From assembly GCA_030407315.1 (NCBI GenBank), contig JALQPE010000135.1, positions 22,836-86,835 of the forward strand: a DNA stretch of 64,000 nucleotides, read 5' to 3'. The translations under genes and the position numbers were made by a program. The DNA comes from Asparagopsis taxiformis. Taxonomy: Eukaryota; Rhodophyta; Florideophyceae; Bonnemaisoniales; Bonnemaisoniaceae. Below, piece after piece: positions 19,657 to 28,559 of this stretch (positions are counted from its first letter, which is position 1; each line of letters begins with the position of its first letter). The notes beneath the pieces were generated by a model, which did no database searches, was not told the origin of the DNA, and saw only the letters and a program-made list of their open reading frames with translations.

Positions 19657-21941
19657 ATGCCGCCGCGTATTGCGAAGAAAGCTCCAAAGCCTCCGGGCCT
19701 CCAGAAAACCCGGTCAGCAGCTGCTGTATCGAGTGCCCGACAATCCCGTGCGAAGAAGCGGTCTGGGCCTACCGGCAGCATTGAACCGCGGTCCGGTAGT
19801 CGCAAGACGGACCGGCGCAGAACTGGGGATCCGCAGCGAGAAAGTGAGGAAGGAGGAACGGCGCGGAGAGAGATGGGGCTTGACCGAGGCAAGCGTGCTC
19901 GCAGGGACAGTGAACATCATGATGATGACATGATAGTGGCTCAAAACATGTTGGAATTGCGGCAGAGTGCTATGGCAAAGGTAGTTCCTCCCGGGTTGGC
20001 AGATGCGGAGGTGCTGCAGACGGAGTCCCAGCCGGGGGTTCCGAGACACTGGAGGCTGTGACCCCCACTGCGCCAACTATGCCGAGTACATCAGCCCCAG
20101 CAGGTAATGCAGTCAGGGACCCGAGGATAGCGGCAAGGGATGTTGTTTCTGAGCAACGTTCACAGGATGCCAACTATCATCGGCGGTCAGGTGGTACTGA
20201 GGGGAGAGAGCAGCCGGAGTGCGGGCCTCGTCACAACAGAGTGTCATTGGTGCCAAATATGCGCGTAACGCCCCCGCGACGTCAGGCTATTGGCGATGGA
20301 GGACATCATATTCCCGATAGCGTGGGAGATGGGGGGACGGTGAGGGCAGAGAGGTTGCATCCGCCGGAATCCATCGATTTAATGGCGAGTCGCATCAATG
20401 CGCAGAAGAAGAAGATCGCGGAGCTGGAAAAAAAAGTGTTTAGCCAGGACATAGCAAACAAGGCGCTCACCACGGAGATTGTTGCGTTGGAGGCTAAGGT
20501 GAAGACTCTGCAGGCGGAAAATGCCAGCCTTACTGCAATTGCGAGAACAGGTAGAATCAGTGATCACGGTGGCGGTAAGTCGAAAATACAGAAAGCCATT
20601 CCTGTGAAATACCTTGGAGTTCTTAGGGCGGTTGAGGAAAACCTGACAAAGTGGTGCAAGAACGAGACTATGGAGCTGGACCCTATAGCGGAACAAACGC
20701 AGAGACGTTGGACTGGACGTACCATCGAGGTAGAGCCGGTAGAAGGGGCACTTTGGAGCGAAAACGGTGTAGGATATATTGCTACCCCTCCGGGCTATAT
20801 CATCAAGAATCTGCAGTGGTATACACCTTCGTACAGGGACGAGAGTGATCTGCTGAATGACTTGGTGCGACACGTACTGCGTCAAAGTCCGTGGTGTGAT
20901 GTGTTTTCCGATGAGGAGCAGCGTGTGTGCTGTCAAGAGGCTGTGGCGGGGAGCAAGGAATTGAAAGTGAAGGTGACGCAGAAACTGTCCGACGTGATGA
21001 GTGCACGGAAGCGTAATGCGAGGGACAGATTGTTCGGTTCGCTGGGGTACACGAAATTAATGTCTAGATGCACGATGCTGACGACGCGAGCTGAGATGGA
21101 CGAGCGAGAGGAACAAAAGCGCGAAGCGTCTGAGAAGCTTTTGAAACGGGAAAGTAACGGTGATTTGGATATGGGGAGGTGGCGAACGGCACCGTTCTCA
21201 GAGCTGCGATACAGCAAAGGCTTGGTTCCTGACAGCTTCGAAATGGAAGTGAATGGTGATGCATGGTTTAACAACCGAGTAGCTGTGAATGTGCTGGACA
21301 TCTTCAGGGGTTATTCGATACGACCAGAACAAGTAATGGACATAGAGACGAGCATACTAACGCTGGCGCGCCTGGATGCTTGGCTAGTGACTACTGTGGA
21401 GTGTTTGGATGAACCGAAGGGGAAAGGAGGTGCACGGCAGAAGGAGTTTACAAGGCGGTACAGTCAATATGTGGGGGTAGCTTTTCAGCAATTAGTTGGT
21501 ATGGTGGTGTACTGCATGTCTTGTCTCCAAGGCTCGCAAGCAAGGGAAGAAACGGACGTTGTCGAGAGCGAACAGCGGACTAGTGCACAGTCACGGCATG
21601 TGTTTGCAAGCCGTACTGTGACGAGAGAGGCTGTTGAAGTGTGGCAAAGCGGAGAGGGGTCTGGAATTGTTCATGTCGTTGATGATGTAAACCGCTGCTC
21701 ATCACTTGTTCTAGTGTCCGAGGATTGGATTCAATCGCATATTACGTCAAACCTCGGTGCTGTAATGGATTGTGTGATTGCGCAAGGACTAATTGGCGCA
21801 GAACTTTTCGTCGTTGACCCATATGCTGGACACCTGACTGCAAACCTGAATGTCGAAATCAATGCCCCACAGTATGGGGGCATGGAGCGGCGCCATGCAG
21901 CCACTGCTGATAACGGTTTTGGCGTAATGGAGGATGGTTGA
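19657..21941 (+). pseudogene. Coiled-coil accessory protein of element A, one frameshift
   Basis: I do not recognise the family. A 134-codon frame starts at 19657 (MPPRIAKKAPKPPG, very basic). Its coding sense moves to the next frame at a run of five G at 20034-20038; with one more G the reading passes smoothly from ESQPG into GSETLEAVTP and on to 21941, about 760 residues in all. The first 240 or so residues are disordered and basic. A coiled coil with heptads follows (INAQKKKIAELEKKV onward, about 50 residues), then a globular region with the conserved-looking segment SARKRNARDRLFGSLGY. It runs tail to tail with the transposase, 77 bp apart, which suggests a second transposition protein such as the TnpA-like partners of CACTA elements. 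The frameshift could be real decay, a sequencing error in the G run, or recoding. Confidence 0.6.
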
Positions 21942-22018
21942 AATTAGTGCAGTAAATGTGACGTTGACTAGAAGGTTTATCATGTAGTACATTATCAATA
22001 GAGTGCTGCGATTTAGAT

Positions 22019-25000
22019 TTATTCTTCTTCATTATCATCTGTGAATTGGTAATCAGTGTTGGTGTAGAAGCGGTTGAGATAGAAACGGTGGTCCGACCAG
22101 TGCATTTGTTTCGTAAATGGCTTGACTGGAAAGTTACTTCGTACGATGTGCACGGTGCCAGATATAGTAGATGCAGGAATGAGGTCAAACCAAGGACCAC
22201 CTGCACTGTGGGATGCAGTGTCATTGCTGTCAACGGATCCGTTGTCCGGGTCCCATGTGGACCACTTTAAACAAATGCACCCAAGTGATTTTTCCACAGC
22301 GGTTTTTGGGGCAAAGCAGGTCATATACTGAACGAAAGCGAGTTCTACAGGTTGAAACAGGTTTGGAGACTGCAGGCGTACCAGTGCCAGGACGCGCCCT
22401 ACCCATATGGTTCTGTAGTCATCGGCAGTTCCGGAGATGACGACAAAGGAGTACTGCGATCTCTTTGCGGGGCCGAACGATGAAGTTGCAAAGACGCGCT
22501 GCTGCTTGTGCCTCGACACGTTTGTGGGGCGAAGCATGCCACTGTGCGGGTCAAAGTCGTCGGCATCTGGGACGTACCCTCCCATGACGTAGGCGGACTT
22601 TACCACGGTGACGGAAATGTCCATGTCATGTATTGGAGGGCCTTCTGCCGTGGCGCGCAGTCTAGCGAGGGTGAGGAACGCTTGTGCAGCTGTGTCACCG
22701 AGTTGCTGGAATAGCGTTATGGTGCCAGACGGGAACGAGGAGTTGTGCAGCGGCAAAAGAGTGGCAGGATCGGGCTGTCCGTCGATATCTGCAACGAGGA
22801 GGGTTGCATCGGGCAGCAGGGAGGCAAAGTCGTGCAGTGCAACGGTGAATCCGTCGCGAACGAGTACTGCACCGTCTGTGGGCGATATCATGCGTGCGTT
22901 TCCCAATGTGTTCGATGGGGTATGACCAGTTGGAGTGGCCAAGGAGAATTCCATGTGGCGAATAGTCTCTTCCATGGCTGTGGAGCGCCTTCGAGAGGTT
23001 TTCCTATAACTCTGTTTGAACAGAAGATGCGAGTGTTCGTAGGGGCCTGCATCAATGTGTTCCAGGGCGCCATATCTCTGCAAGTCACCGGGAAGATGGT
23101 CTAGAAGATGGAACTTGAAAGTTTTGAGACCTGTGGTGTGGAATGGGCCGAGGGTGGAGAGCATTGATTGTTTGAAATAGGAAATGGAGTTCTGGAGGCT
23201 TTCTAGTTCGGCGGCAGTCCAGTGCTTGATGCGACCGCGTTTCATGACCCATGCGACGAGGTCAGAGTATTGCGTGCAGATGGAAGTGAGGGGGGCTGTA
23301 TCTACTTCGTCACAGCATGTGTCAATGAATGCTGCGATGAAAGGGAACACCATGTCGACATGGTGATAGTCTTTGGCTGCGAGCATGCCGCGTATGCCGT
23401 CCTCCGTGAAGAGGCCGTTCAAATTGGTGCCCTTCTCACCCTTGGAGAAGTCGACATGAAGACCGGTGATGTAGTAGTCGCGTTCGATAGCGGACAGAAT
23501 GCTGTTTGAGCCGGCGAGGATGGATTTTTTCACCTTCTTGAAGGTGCGAGGTGTCCCGGAATGGGAGGCAGTGGTGGTGAGGTCTGGGGAGCTGAGGCGG
23601 TGGACAATGCACTGTTTGATGAGCTTTGAGATGCCGAGGTGGAGATTGTGCAGAGGCTCGAAGGAGAAAATGTTGTAGGGGTCTAGGGGACTGTTGGTGG
23701 GTAAAAGAGCGGTCGATTCGAGGACAGAGTGTTGTTCGAGGAGGGAGAGAGCTTCGAGCGGAGCAGTTGTATGCTCCTGAGCGCTCTCTTGGCGTGCAGA
23801 GCGTGTATCATCGAGGGAGCGGGGCTGGTGTGGCGCGCTGGATTCAAGTTGAGTGGCGGGGATGTAGCAGCGGTGGCAGGGATGTGTGGTGGTAGTGCTG
23901 TTGCGAGTGCATGAGAGCTCTTTGGCCTCTGGAAAGTCGCAGCAATAATTGGCTAGGATGGGAAAGCATTGGCGGGCAGTTGCAGTGGAGTCTGTGCAGG
24001 GGAACCCGGAAGAGAACGCGGTGGATAGGGACGAAAACACTTTTTCGAGTGCTTTATGAAGAATATCAATTTTGCGAGCGCGACTAGCAGAACTAGAGGT
24101 TGTCGGCATTTCATCACCGAACAAGGCGTTGGACGAAGGGTTAACAATGTACGGAAGATACCCGACGATGGTGAGGCCGGTACGGATGCAGTGGCGACGG
24201 AGGGGGGCGGAGAAGTTGAGCAGTGTGACGTGTATGGGGTATGCGACGATTGCGGAGCTCTTGAGGCTTGTGCTGCTCTTGTCGGAGTACACTTGGAGGA
24301 GGCCGGCAAAGGAGGAAGCGGTGGGATCATTTTCCTCTGCCCATACGACCTGTGGATCTTCCGAGAGCTGCACGCGCTGTCTAGTAACCTGGTGCAGCGT
24401 TTTCGCGAATTCTGTGTGTAGGGGATGAGAAAATATTGCGGTGCCGTCTGGGGCGGTCTGTGGGGAGGGGTGGAAGAGAGTATTTTGGTCGTTAGCCAGT
24501 GCTAACTGCCTGCGGAGCATGTCGACTGGGTCGCGGAGGTACAGCTGTGCCGAGTACTTACCAGTTTTGTCTGGAATGATGTGGCTCTTGTAACCTTCGG
24601 TGCGGAAATGTGTTTCGACCATGGAAGCGGTAACGTGGCGACATTCTTCTACGGTGCGAACGGCGCTGTTGAACTTTTCTAGGGAGAATGCGGGGTCTTG
24701 TAGGATGGTGATGACTTCGCTCACGCGGCCAGCGCCGGCCTTGTACTCGAGGGTTGTGAGACTGGCGGCGAGGGATTGCACGAGGAGGTCTGCGCGGGAG
24801 GGGGTTGAGGTTGGTGGCAGTGAAGCGTCACAGGGTGAGTCGCTGGAGGAAGCACGACCAGATTCTGGGTCTGGGGAGCTGGGTTGCGGGGAATCATGGT
24901 CGCCGTTTCGAGCAGGCTCATGGGTGACGGCAGGGACACGAGCGTTGTTGAAATGTTGGGGAGAGGGGTTGAAACGGTAGCGACACGTTCGCTCATGCAG

Positions 25001-25057
25001 CGCGAGCGCATAAGCATCTACGCAGTAGTAGAAGCACCCTTCATACTTGCATTCCAT
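22019..25057 (-). CDS. CACTA/Plavaka-like DDE transposase, 1012 aa, intact
   Basis: The start at 25057 gives MECKYEGCFYYC, followed within 25 residues by H21 and C25, a Cys/His zinc-binding N-terminus common in this transposase group. Residues 60-100 are Ser/Pro-rich. The core follows the usual order: YSDKSSTS with a candidate catalytic Asp at 259, then the segment VTLLNFSAPLRRHCIRTGLT with VGYLPY; CCDFPEA with Asp at 375; a HPCHRC knuckle (394-397); LHNLHLGISKLI (469-480); and FKFHLLDHLPGDLQRYGALE to YEHSHLLFKQSYRKTS with a candidate Glu at 674. It would cut and rejoin element ends in the nucleus. The intact frame suggests recent activity. It probably serves element A, whose right terminus is about 2.8 kb upstream of the gene. 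Assignment between Plavaka-like CACTA and KDZ-type families is by motif memory only. Confidence 0.8.
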   Translation of the reverse strand: MECKYEGCFYYCVDAYALALHERTCRYRFNPSPQHFNNARVPAVTHEPARNGDHDSPQPSSPDPESGRASSSDSPCDASLPPTSTPSRADLLVQSLAASLTTLEYKAGAGRVSEVITILQDPAFSLEKFNSAVRTVEECRHVTASMVETHFRTEGYKSHIIPDKTGKYSAQLYLRDPVDMLRRQLALANDQNTLFHPSPQTAPDGTAIFSHPLHTEFAKTLHQVTRQRVQLSEDPQVVWAEENDPTASSFAGLLQVYSDKSSTSLKSSAIVAYPIHVTLLNFSAPLRRHCIRTGLTIVGYLPYIVNPSSNALFGDEMPTTSSSASRARKIDILHKALEKVFSSLSTAFSSGFPCTDSTATARQCFPILANYCCDFPEAKELSCTRNSTTTTHPCHRCYIPATQLESSAPHQPRSLDDTRSARQESAQEHTTAPLEALSLLEQHSVLESTALLPTNSPLDPYNIFSFEPLHNLHLGISKLIKQCIVHRLSSPDLTTTASHSGTPRTFKKVKKSILAGSNSILSAIERDYYITGLHVDFSKGEKGTNLNGLFTEDGIRGMLAAKDYHHVDMVFPFIAAFIDTCCDEVDTAPLTSICTQYSDLVAWVMKRGRIKHWTAAELESLQNSISYFKQSMLSTLGPFHTTGLKTFKFHLLDHLPGDLQRYGALEHIDAGPYEHSHLLFKQSYRKTSRRRSTAMEETIRHMEFSLATPTGHTPSNTLGNARMISPTDGAVLVRDGFTVALHDFASLLPDATLLVADIDGQPDPATLLPLHNSSFPSGTITLFQQLGDTAAQAFLTLARLRATAEGPPIHDMDISVTVVKSAYVMGGYVPDADDFDPHSGMLRPTNVSRHKQQRVFATSSFGPAKRSQYSFVVISGTADDYRTIWVGRVLALVRLQSPNLFQPVELAFVQYMTCFAPKTAVEKSLGCICLKWSTWDPDNGSVDSNDTASHSAGGPWFDLIPASTISGTVHIVRSNFPVKPFTKQMHWSDHRFYLNRFYTNTDYQFTDDNEEE

Positions 25058-25654
25058 GTCGAGTTTTGACGCAAAAGGGAGGATTGCGAGCTGAACAGGG
25101 GAGACTGTGCCGTCCAGATGCGACCAATTTTATTTTTGTGGTGCTTTCGAGACTTGGAATGTAACGTGTTCGTAGTTTTTTGGGTAGTAGTTTTGTGCTC
25201 ACTCCAGCTGACATCCCAACGGTGGAATTTAACCGAGAGTTCAATCATTTCCAACTGTTACATCACATTGCGTGCTGGCAACGTGTGCATGGAAGGACGA
25301 ACGACTGCCCTGGGAGATGAATTTTCAATTAATTCATTTGTAATAATAAACTTTTTTATTTCCAAACTTCGTGGAATCTGAATGTGCTTTACAGCGGATA
25401 TGCCACAGATCATGTAAGGAAAGCAAATGGATTCTCATATATATGATTATATGTTTATATTCGTTGTTCTCGATCCGGATCTCTTTGTTCGGGGAATCAG
25501 AGACCATGGCTTGGGCCATACTCAATCTCACTGCCGGCGATGATTTCGAGTATGCACAGCAAGACTTAAGCGGACGCAGAAAGCTGTCCGGTCGACGCCG
25601 CAGGCTCCACTCCGCCCTCATCACCGACTGATCTTCTTTGACCGACTTTGCTTT

Positions 25655-25692
25655 GTACGTGCGCGAATCTTGATCAAGATTCGCGCACGTAC
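25655..25692. repeat. 38-bp perfect palindrome
   Basis: GTACGTGCGCGAATCTTGA followed directly by its exact reverse complement, with no spacer. It lies about 600 bp upstream of the transposase start codon, inside element A1. Confidence 0.95.
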
Positions 25693-25699
25693 CTTCGTT

Positions 25700-26850
25700 C
25701 CATCCTCTACCCTCGAGGGTATGCGTTGAGGGAAGCGTGGGTTTTGAGTCTGACTATTTCCGTTGATGCGATATTTTTCATGGGAAGCCTGTTGACTGAT
25801 GGTGTGTATTGAGCGGAGGATGGAAGAGAGGTACGTGAAGTTTTGAAAGTATGCTGTGAGGGAAGGTTGATTTTGAGTCTGACTGTTGTGGTTGATTCCG
25901 ATGTTGTGTAGATGATGCAGGAATGTTGATGACGGAAGGTAAGTTTCATTGAGTGCCAAGATGTGCTTTGCGAAGATATGGACTGCTGACTATGATTATT
26001 GTTAATTGCAAGGTTTTTGGATCATGGTTTGTATTGTGTGTAGGATGGATGAGAGGTACATTTGCGAGTTCTCAGGGTATGTAGCGAGGGAAACGTTGGT
26101 TTTCAATCTGACTGTTGCGATTGAATCCGATGTTGCGTAGGTGATGGAGGAATAGTGATGACGGAAGGTAAGTCACATTGGGCGCCCAGACCGGTTGTGC
26201 GAAGATGCGGAATGCTGACTACTTTTCTTGGCTACACGATTACGTGATTTATGGTTTTTATTGTGTGCAGGATGGAACAGGTAAAGTAAGTGTGCGAGTT
26301 TTGAAAGTAAGCAGCGAGGGAAGGTTGGTTTTGAGTCTGACTATTTCCGTTGATGCGATATTTTTCATTGGAAGCCTATTGAGTCATGGTGTGTATTGTG
26401 TGGAGCGAAGGTAAGTGTGCGAGTTTTGAAAGTATGCTGTGATGGAAGGTTGGTTTTGAGTCTGACTGTTGTGGTTGATTCCGATGTTGTGTAGATGATG
26501 CAGGAATGTTGATGACAGAAGGTAAGTTTTACTGAGCACCAAGACTTGTTTTGCGAAGATATGGACTGCTGACTTTGATTATTCATTGCAAGGTTTTTGG
26601 ATCATGGTTTGTATTTTGTGTAGGATGGATGATTCAGTCATCCTCTCGGAGAGGTAAGTAAGGGAGTTTCTAGGATATCTGTCGTGGTAAGCGTTGCTTT
26701 TGAGTCTGACTGTTGTGGTTGATTCTGATGTTGTGTATGTGATGCAGGAGTGGTGAAGCAGGAACGGCAGGACTGAAGGAGAGTGAAGAAGGGATGTAGG
26801 AAGATGGGGAATGAAGCTGTGAGGTGTTTCTGGTATGTGTATATTTTGGG
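25700..26850. repeat. Degenerate tandem repeats upstream of the transposase (period about 225 bp)
   Basis: Segments containing TTTTGAGTCTGACTGTTGTG, GATTCCGATGTTGTGTAG and GACGGAAGGTAAGT recur about five times. They fill the space between the transposase and the right end of element A1. Two intron-like segment types alternate (see the candidate micro-exon gene at 25819-26798). Confidence 0.8.
25819..26798 (+). CDS. Candidate micro-exon gene within the tandem repeats (speculative)
   Basis: On the plus strand the repeats hold short blocks set between AG and GTA(A/C): 25819-25830, 25921-25938, 26044-26055, 26150-26167, 26271-26285, 26504-26521, 26624-26653, and a last one from 26747. Block lengths are 12, 18, 12, 18, 15, 18 and 30 nt, all multiples of three. 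Joined in order they read without a stop as a roughly 10-residue repeat (MEERNVDDGR, MDERNSDDGR) and end at a TAG at 26796-26798. Donors are mostly GTAAGT; two are weaker (GTACGT, GTACAT). The acceptors lack long pyrimidine tracts. One degenerate repeat near 26400 must be skipped. The agreement may be chance, since the joined frame is only about 57 codons. Confidence 0.22.
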
Positions 26851-27337
26851 GCATACGATAGAAGTGAGAGTGCGTTTCAAGTGGTGTAAGATTTTGCTGA
26901 CCATGTTCGTGTTTGATGTCTTGATGATTTAATGGGCTGGGGTGGTGTCGAGGAAAGCGGGGATGGTATTGGGAAGGAGCGTATTTTTTGTAATCTAGGT
27001 CGTGAGGGTTCTTGCAGTATGTGCGGATGGTGGTGCATGGCGTTCGGATGGTAGGGAGAACGCGATAGTGAGGGAGATGGGTGATCGACGATATGCTGAC
27101 AGGTATTTTGTATTCTGGCTGGATACGTATTTCCTATTCTAACCGGGTATTTATTTCCTATTCTAACCGGGTATTTATTTCCTATTCTGACCAGATATGT
27201 ATTCCCTATTCTAGAGAGACGTATTGTATACGAGCAGTTTCCTAAATGAGAGAATAAAATACGGTCCGATATGGGCCCTGAATTTACCATCCGCTGTAAT
27301 TTCTTCCCTCCCGGTTTTCGCTGATATATTGTATACT
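26851..27337. repeat. Spacer with a 24-bp tandem repeat
   Basis: From about 27117 to 27212 a 24-bp unit (ATTCTAACCGGGTATTTATT then TCCT) is repeated about four times with small changes. The rest of the interval holds no gene I can support. Confidence 0.6.
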
Positions 27338-27767
27338 GGATGTCGGGTCCTAGTATTCCGCCATATGTACTAGAGAAAGTGGATGTCGGGTCCTAGTATT
27401 CCGCCATATGTACTAGAGAAAGTGGATGTCGGGTCCTAGTATTCCGCCATATGTACTAGAGAAAGTGGATGTCGGGTCCTAGTATTCCGCCATATGTACT
27501 AGAGAAAGTGGATGTCGGGTCCTAGTATTCCGCCATATGTACTAGAGAAAGTGGATGTCGGGTCCTAGTATTCCGCCATATGTACTAGAGAAAGTGGATG
27601 TCGGGTCCTAGTATTCCGCCATATGTACTAGAGAAAGTGGATGTCGGGTCCTAGTATTCCGCCAAATGTACTAGAGAAAGTGGATGTCGGGTCCTAGTAT
27701 TCCGCCATATGTACTAGAGAAAGTGGATGTCGGGCCCTAGTATTCCGCCATATGTACTAGAGAAAGT
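27338..27767. repeat. 43-bp tandem repeat, 10 copies
   Basis: The unit begins GGATGTCGGGTCCTAGTATT and ends in TACTAGAGAAAGT. Starts fall every 43 bases from 27338 to 27725. Only two single-base variants were seen (CCAAATG near 27663; GGGCCC near 27733). Each unit carries GGATGTC and TACTAG, the motifs of the left subterminal region, so it is the right subterminal array of element A1. Confidence 0.95.
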
Positions 27768-27898
27768 GGACGTCCGCATCCAAAAAATTTTTATTTTTTT
27801 TTGGACGCGGACGTTCATTTGTTCTAGTAAATCTCGGGGCCGACTAGGACCCGTACTAGAGAGACTGGACGTCCGCGTCCACTTCCGAAAACACAGAC
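27768..27898. repeat. Right terminal region of element A1
   Basis: It contains GGACGTCCGCATCC, GGACGCGGACGTTC, two GTACTAG-type motifs and the final inverted terminus (GGACGTCCGCGTCC then ACTTCCGAAAACACAGAC), the mirror of 4634-4665 with two mismatches. The poly-T run at about 27786-27801 separates the blocks. Confidence 0.7.
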
Positions 27899-28559
27899 CG
27901 TGTTGCGCTTCACACACTCTCGTGGCGACGGTGGCTGGGAGTGATGATATAATGAGGGCTGTGAGGGCGTGCTGAGTAGGTGATGAGAATTGTTGTCTGT
28001 AGGGACGTGCGATGTTAAAGTATGGATACGCCGTGGGCGGTGGCGGTAGCGTGAAGAGTAGCAAACCACGGATTGGATTTTCGGGGATGAGCGTGGTCAG
28101 TGCAGGAAAGCTGATGGGGGGGAGTCGGTGGGCGGTGAGTGTTGTCAGTCATGTTGTGAGATGGATCGGAAGATGCGGATAGTGAGATAGATCGGTTCGT
28201 GATGAAGCGAAGATAGCGTAGATGTCGAGGTGTGTCGTCAGGTAGCGATGGGACCATAACCTGTGAAGTCTTGAGAGTCCGATACCCTCCCTGTTTATTG
28301 ATCCGGCGTCGGAGCTATAAGTATCGATGGATTAGTTAATTTGTAATTGAGATTTCTATGTGTTAATTGTTAATGGGTGCATTGCGGTGAGGAGACGAGA
28401 TTTGTCTTCACATACTGTAATGAATTATTGTATTGGTATGATCTTCCGACAAGCGGAGGCTTTTGGAGATACGACACGTTGTACGGATTGATCTTCCGAC
28501 AGTCGCCGCGTGGCGTGTCTAAGAAAGCCGGAGGAGCTTAACTTGTTGTCGGAACTGAG
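27899..28559. other. Spacer between element A1 and the first gypsy LTR, no gene seen
   Basis: About 660 bp. GATCTTCCGACA occurs twice (about 28440 and 28490). Possibly host DNA or an older element. No ORF of interest. Confidence 0.4.

Larger units (their letters stand above)
4634..27898. mobile_element. Element A, copy 1: candidate 23-kb DNA transposon with modification cargo
   Basis: The two ends are a 32-bp inverted repeat with two mismatches (4634-4665 and 27867-27898; outer bases GTCTGTGTT then C or T, then TCGGAA). Inside both ends are subterminal copies of GGACGTCC-type palindromes and of TACTAG/CTAGTA motifs. Between them lie a ParB-like/2OG gene, a coiled-coil gene and an intact transposase. 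The left 6.3 kb recurs at 37380-43701, where its outer end interrupts a gypsy pol gene, so the left boundary is firm. The right boundary rests on the inverted repeat and motif content. No target-site duplication is visible (TAC on the left, CGT on the right), so the two ends could belong to different insertions. Without the nested methyltransferase element the transposon would be about 16.5 kb. Confidence 0.55.

Noticed and set aside
27338..27767. Regular direct repeats that could suggest a CRISPR array
   Set aside because: The units abut without unique spacers and the setting is a eukaryotic transposon end.
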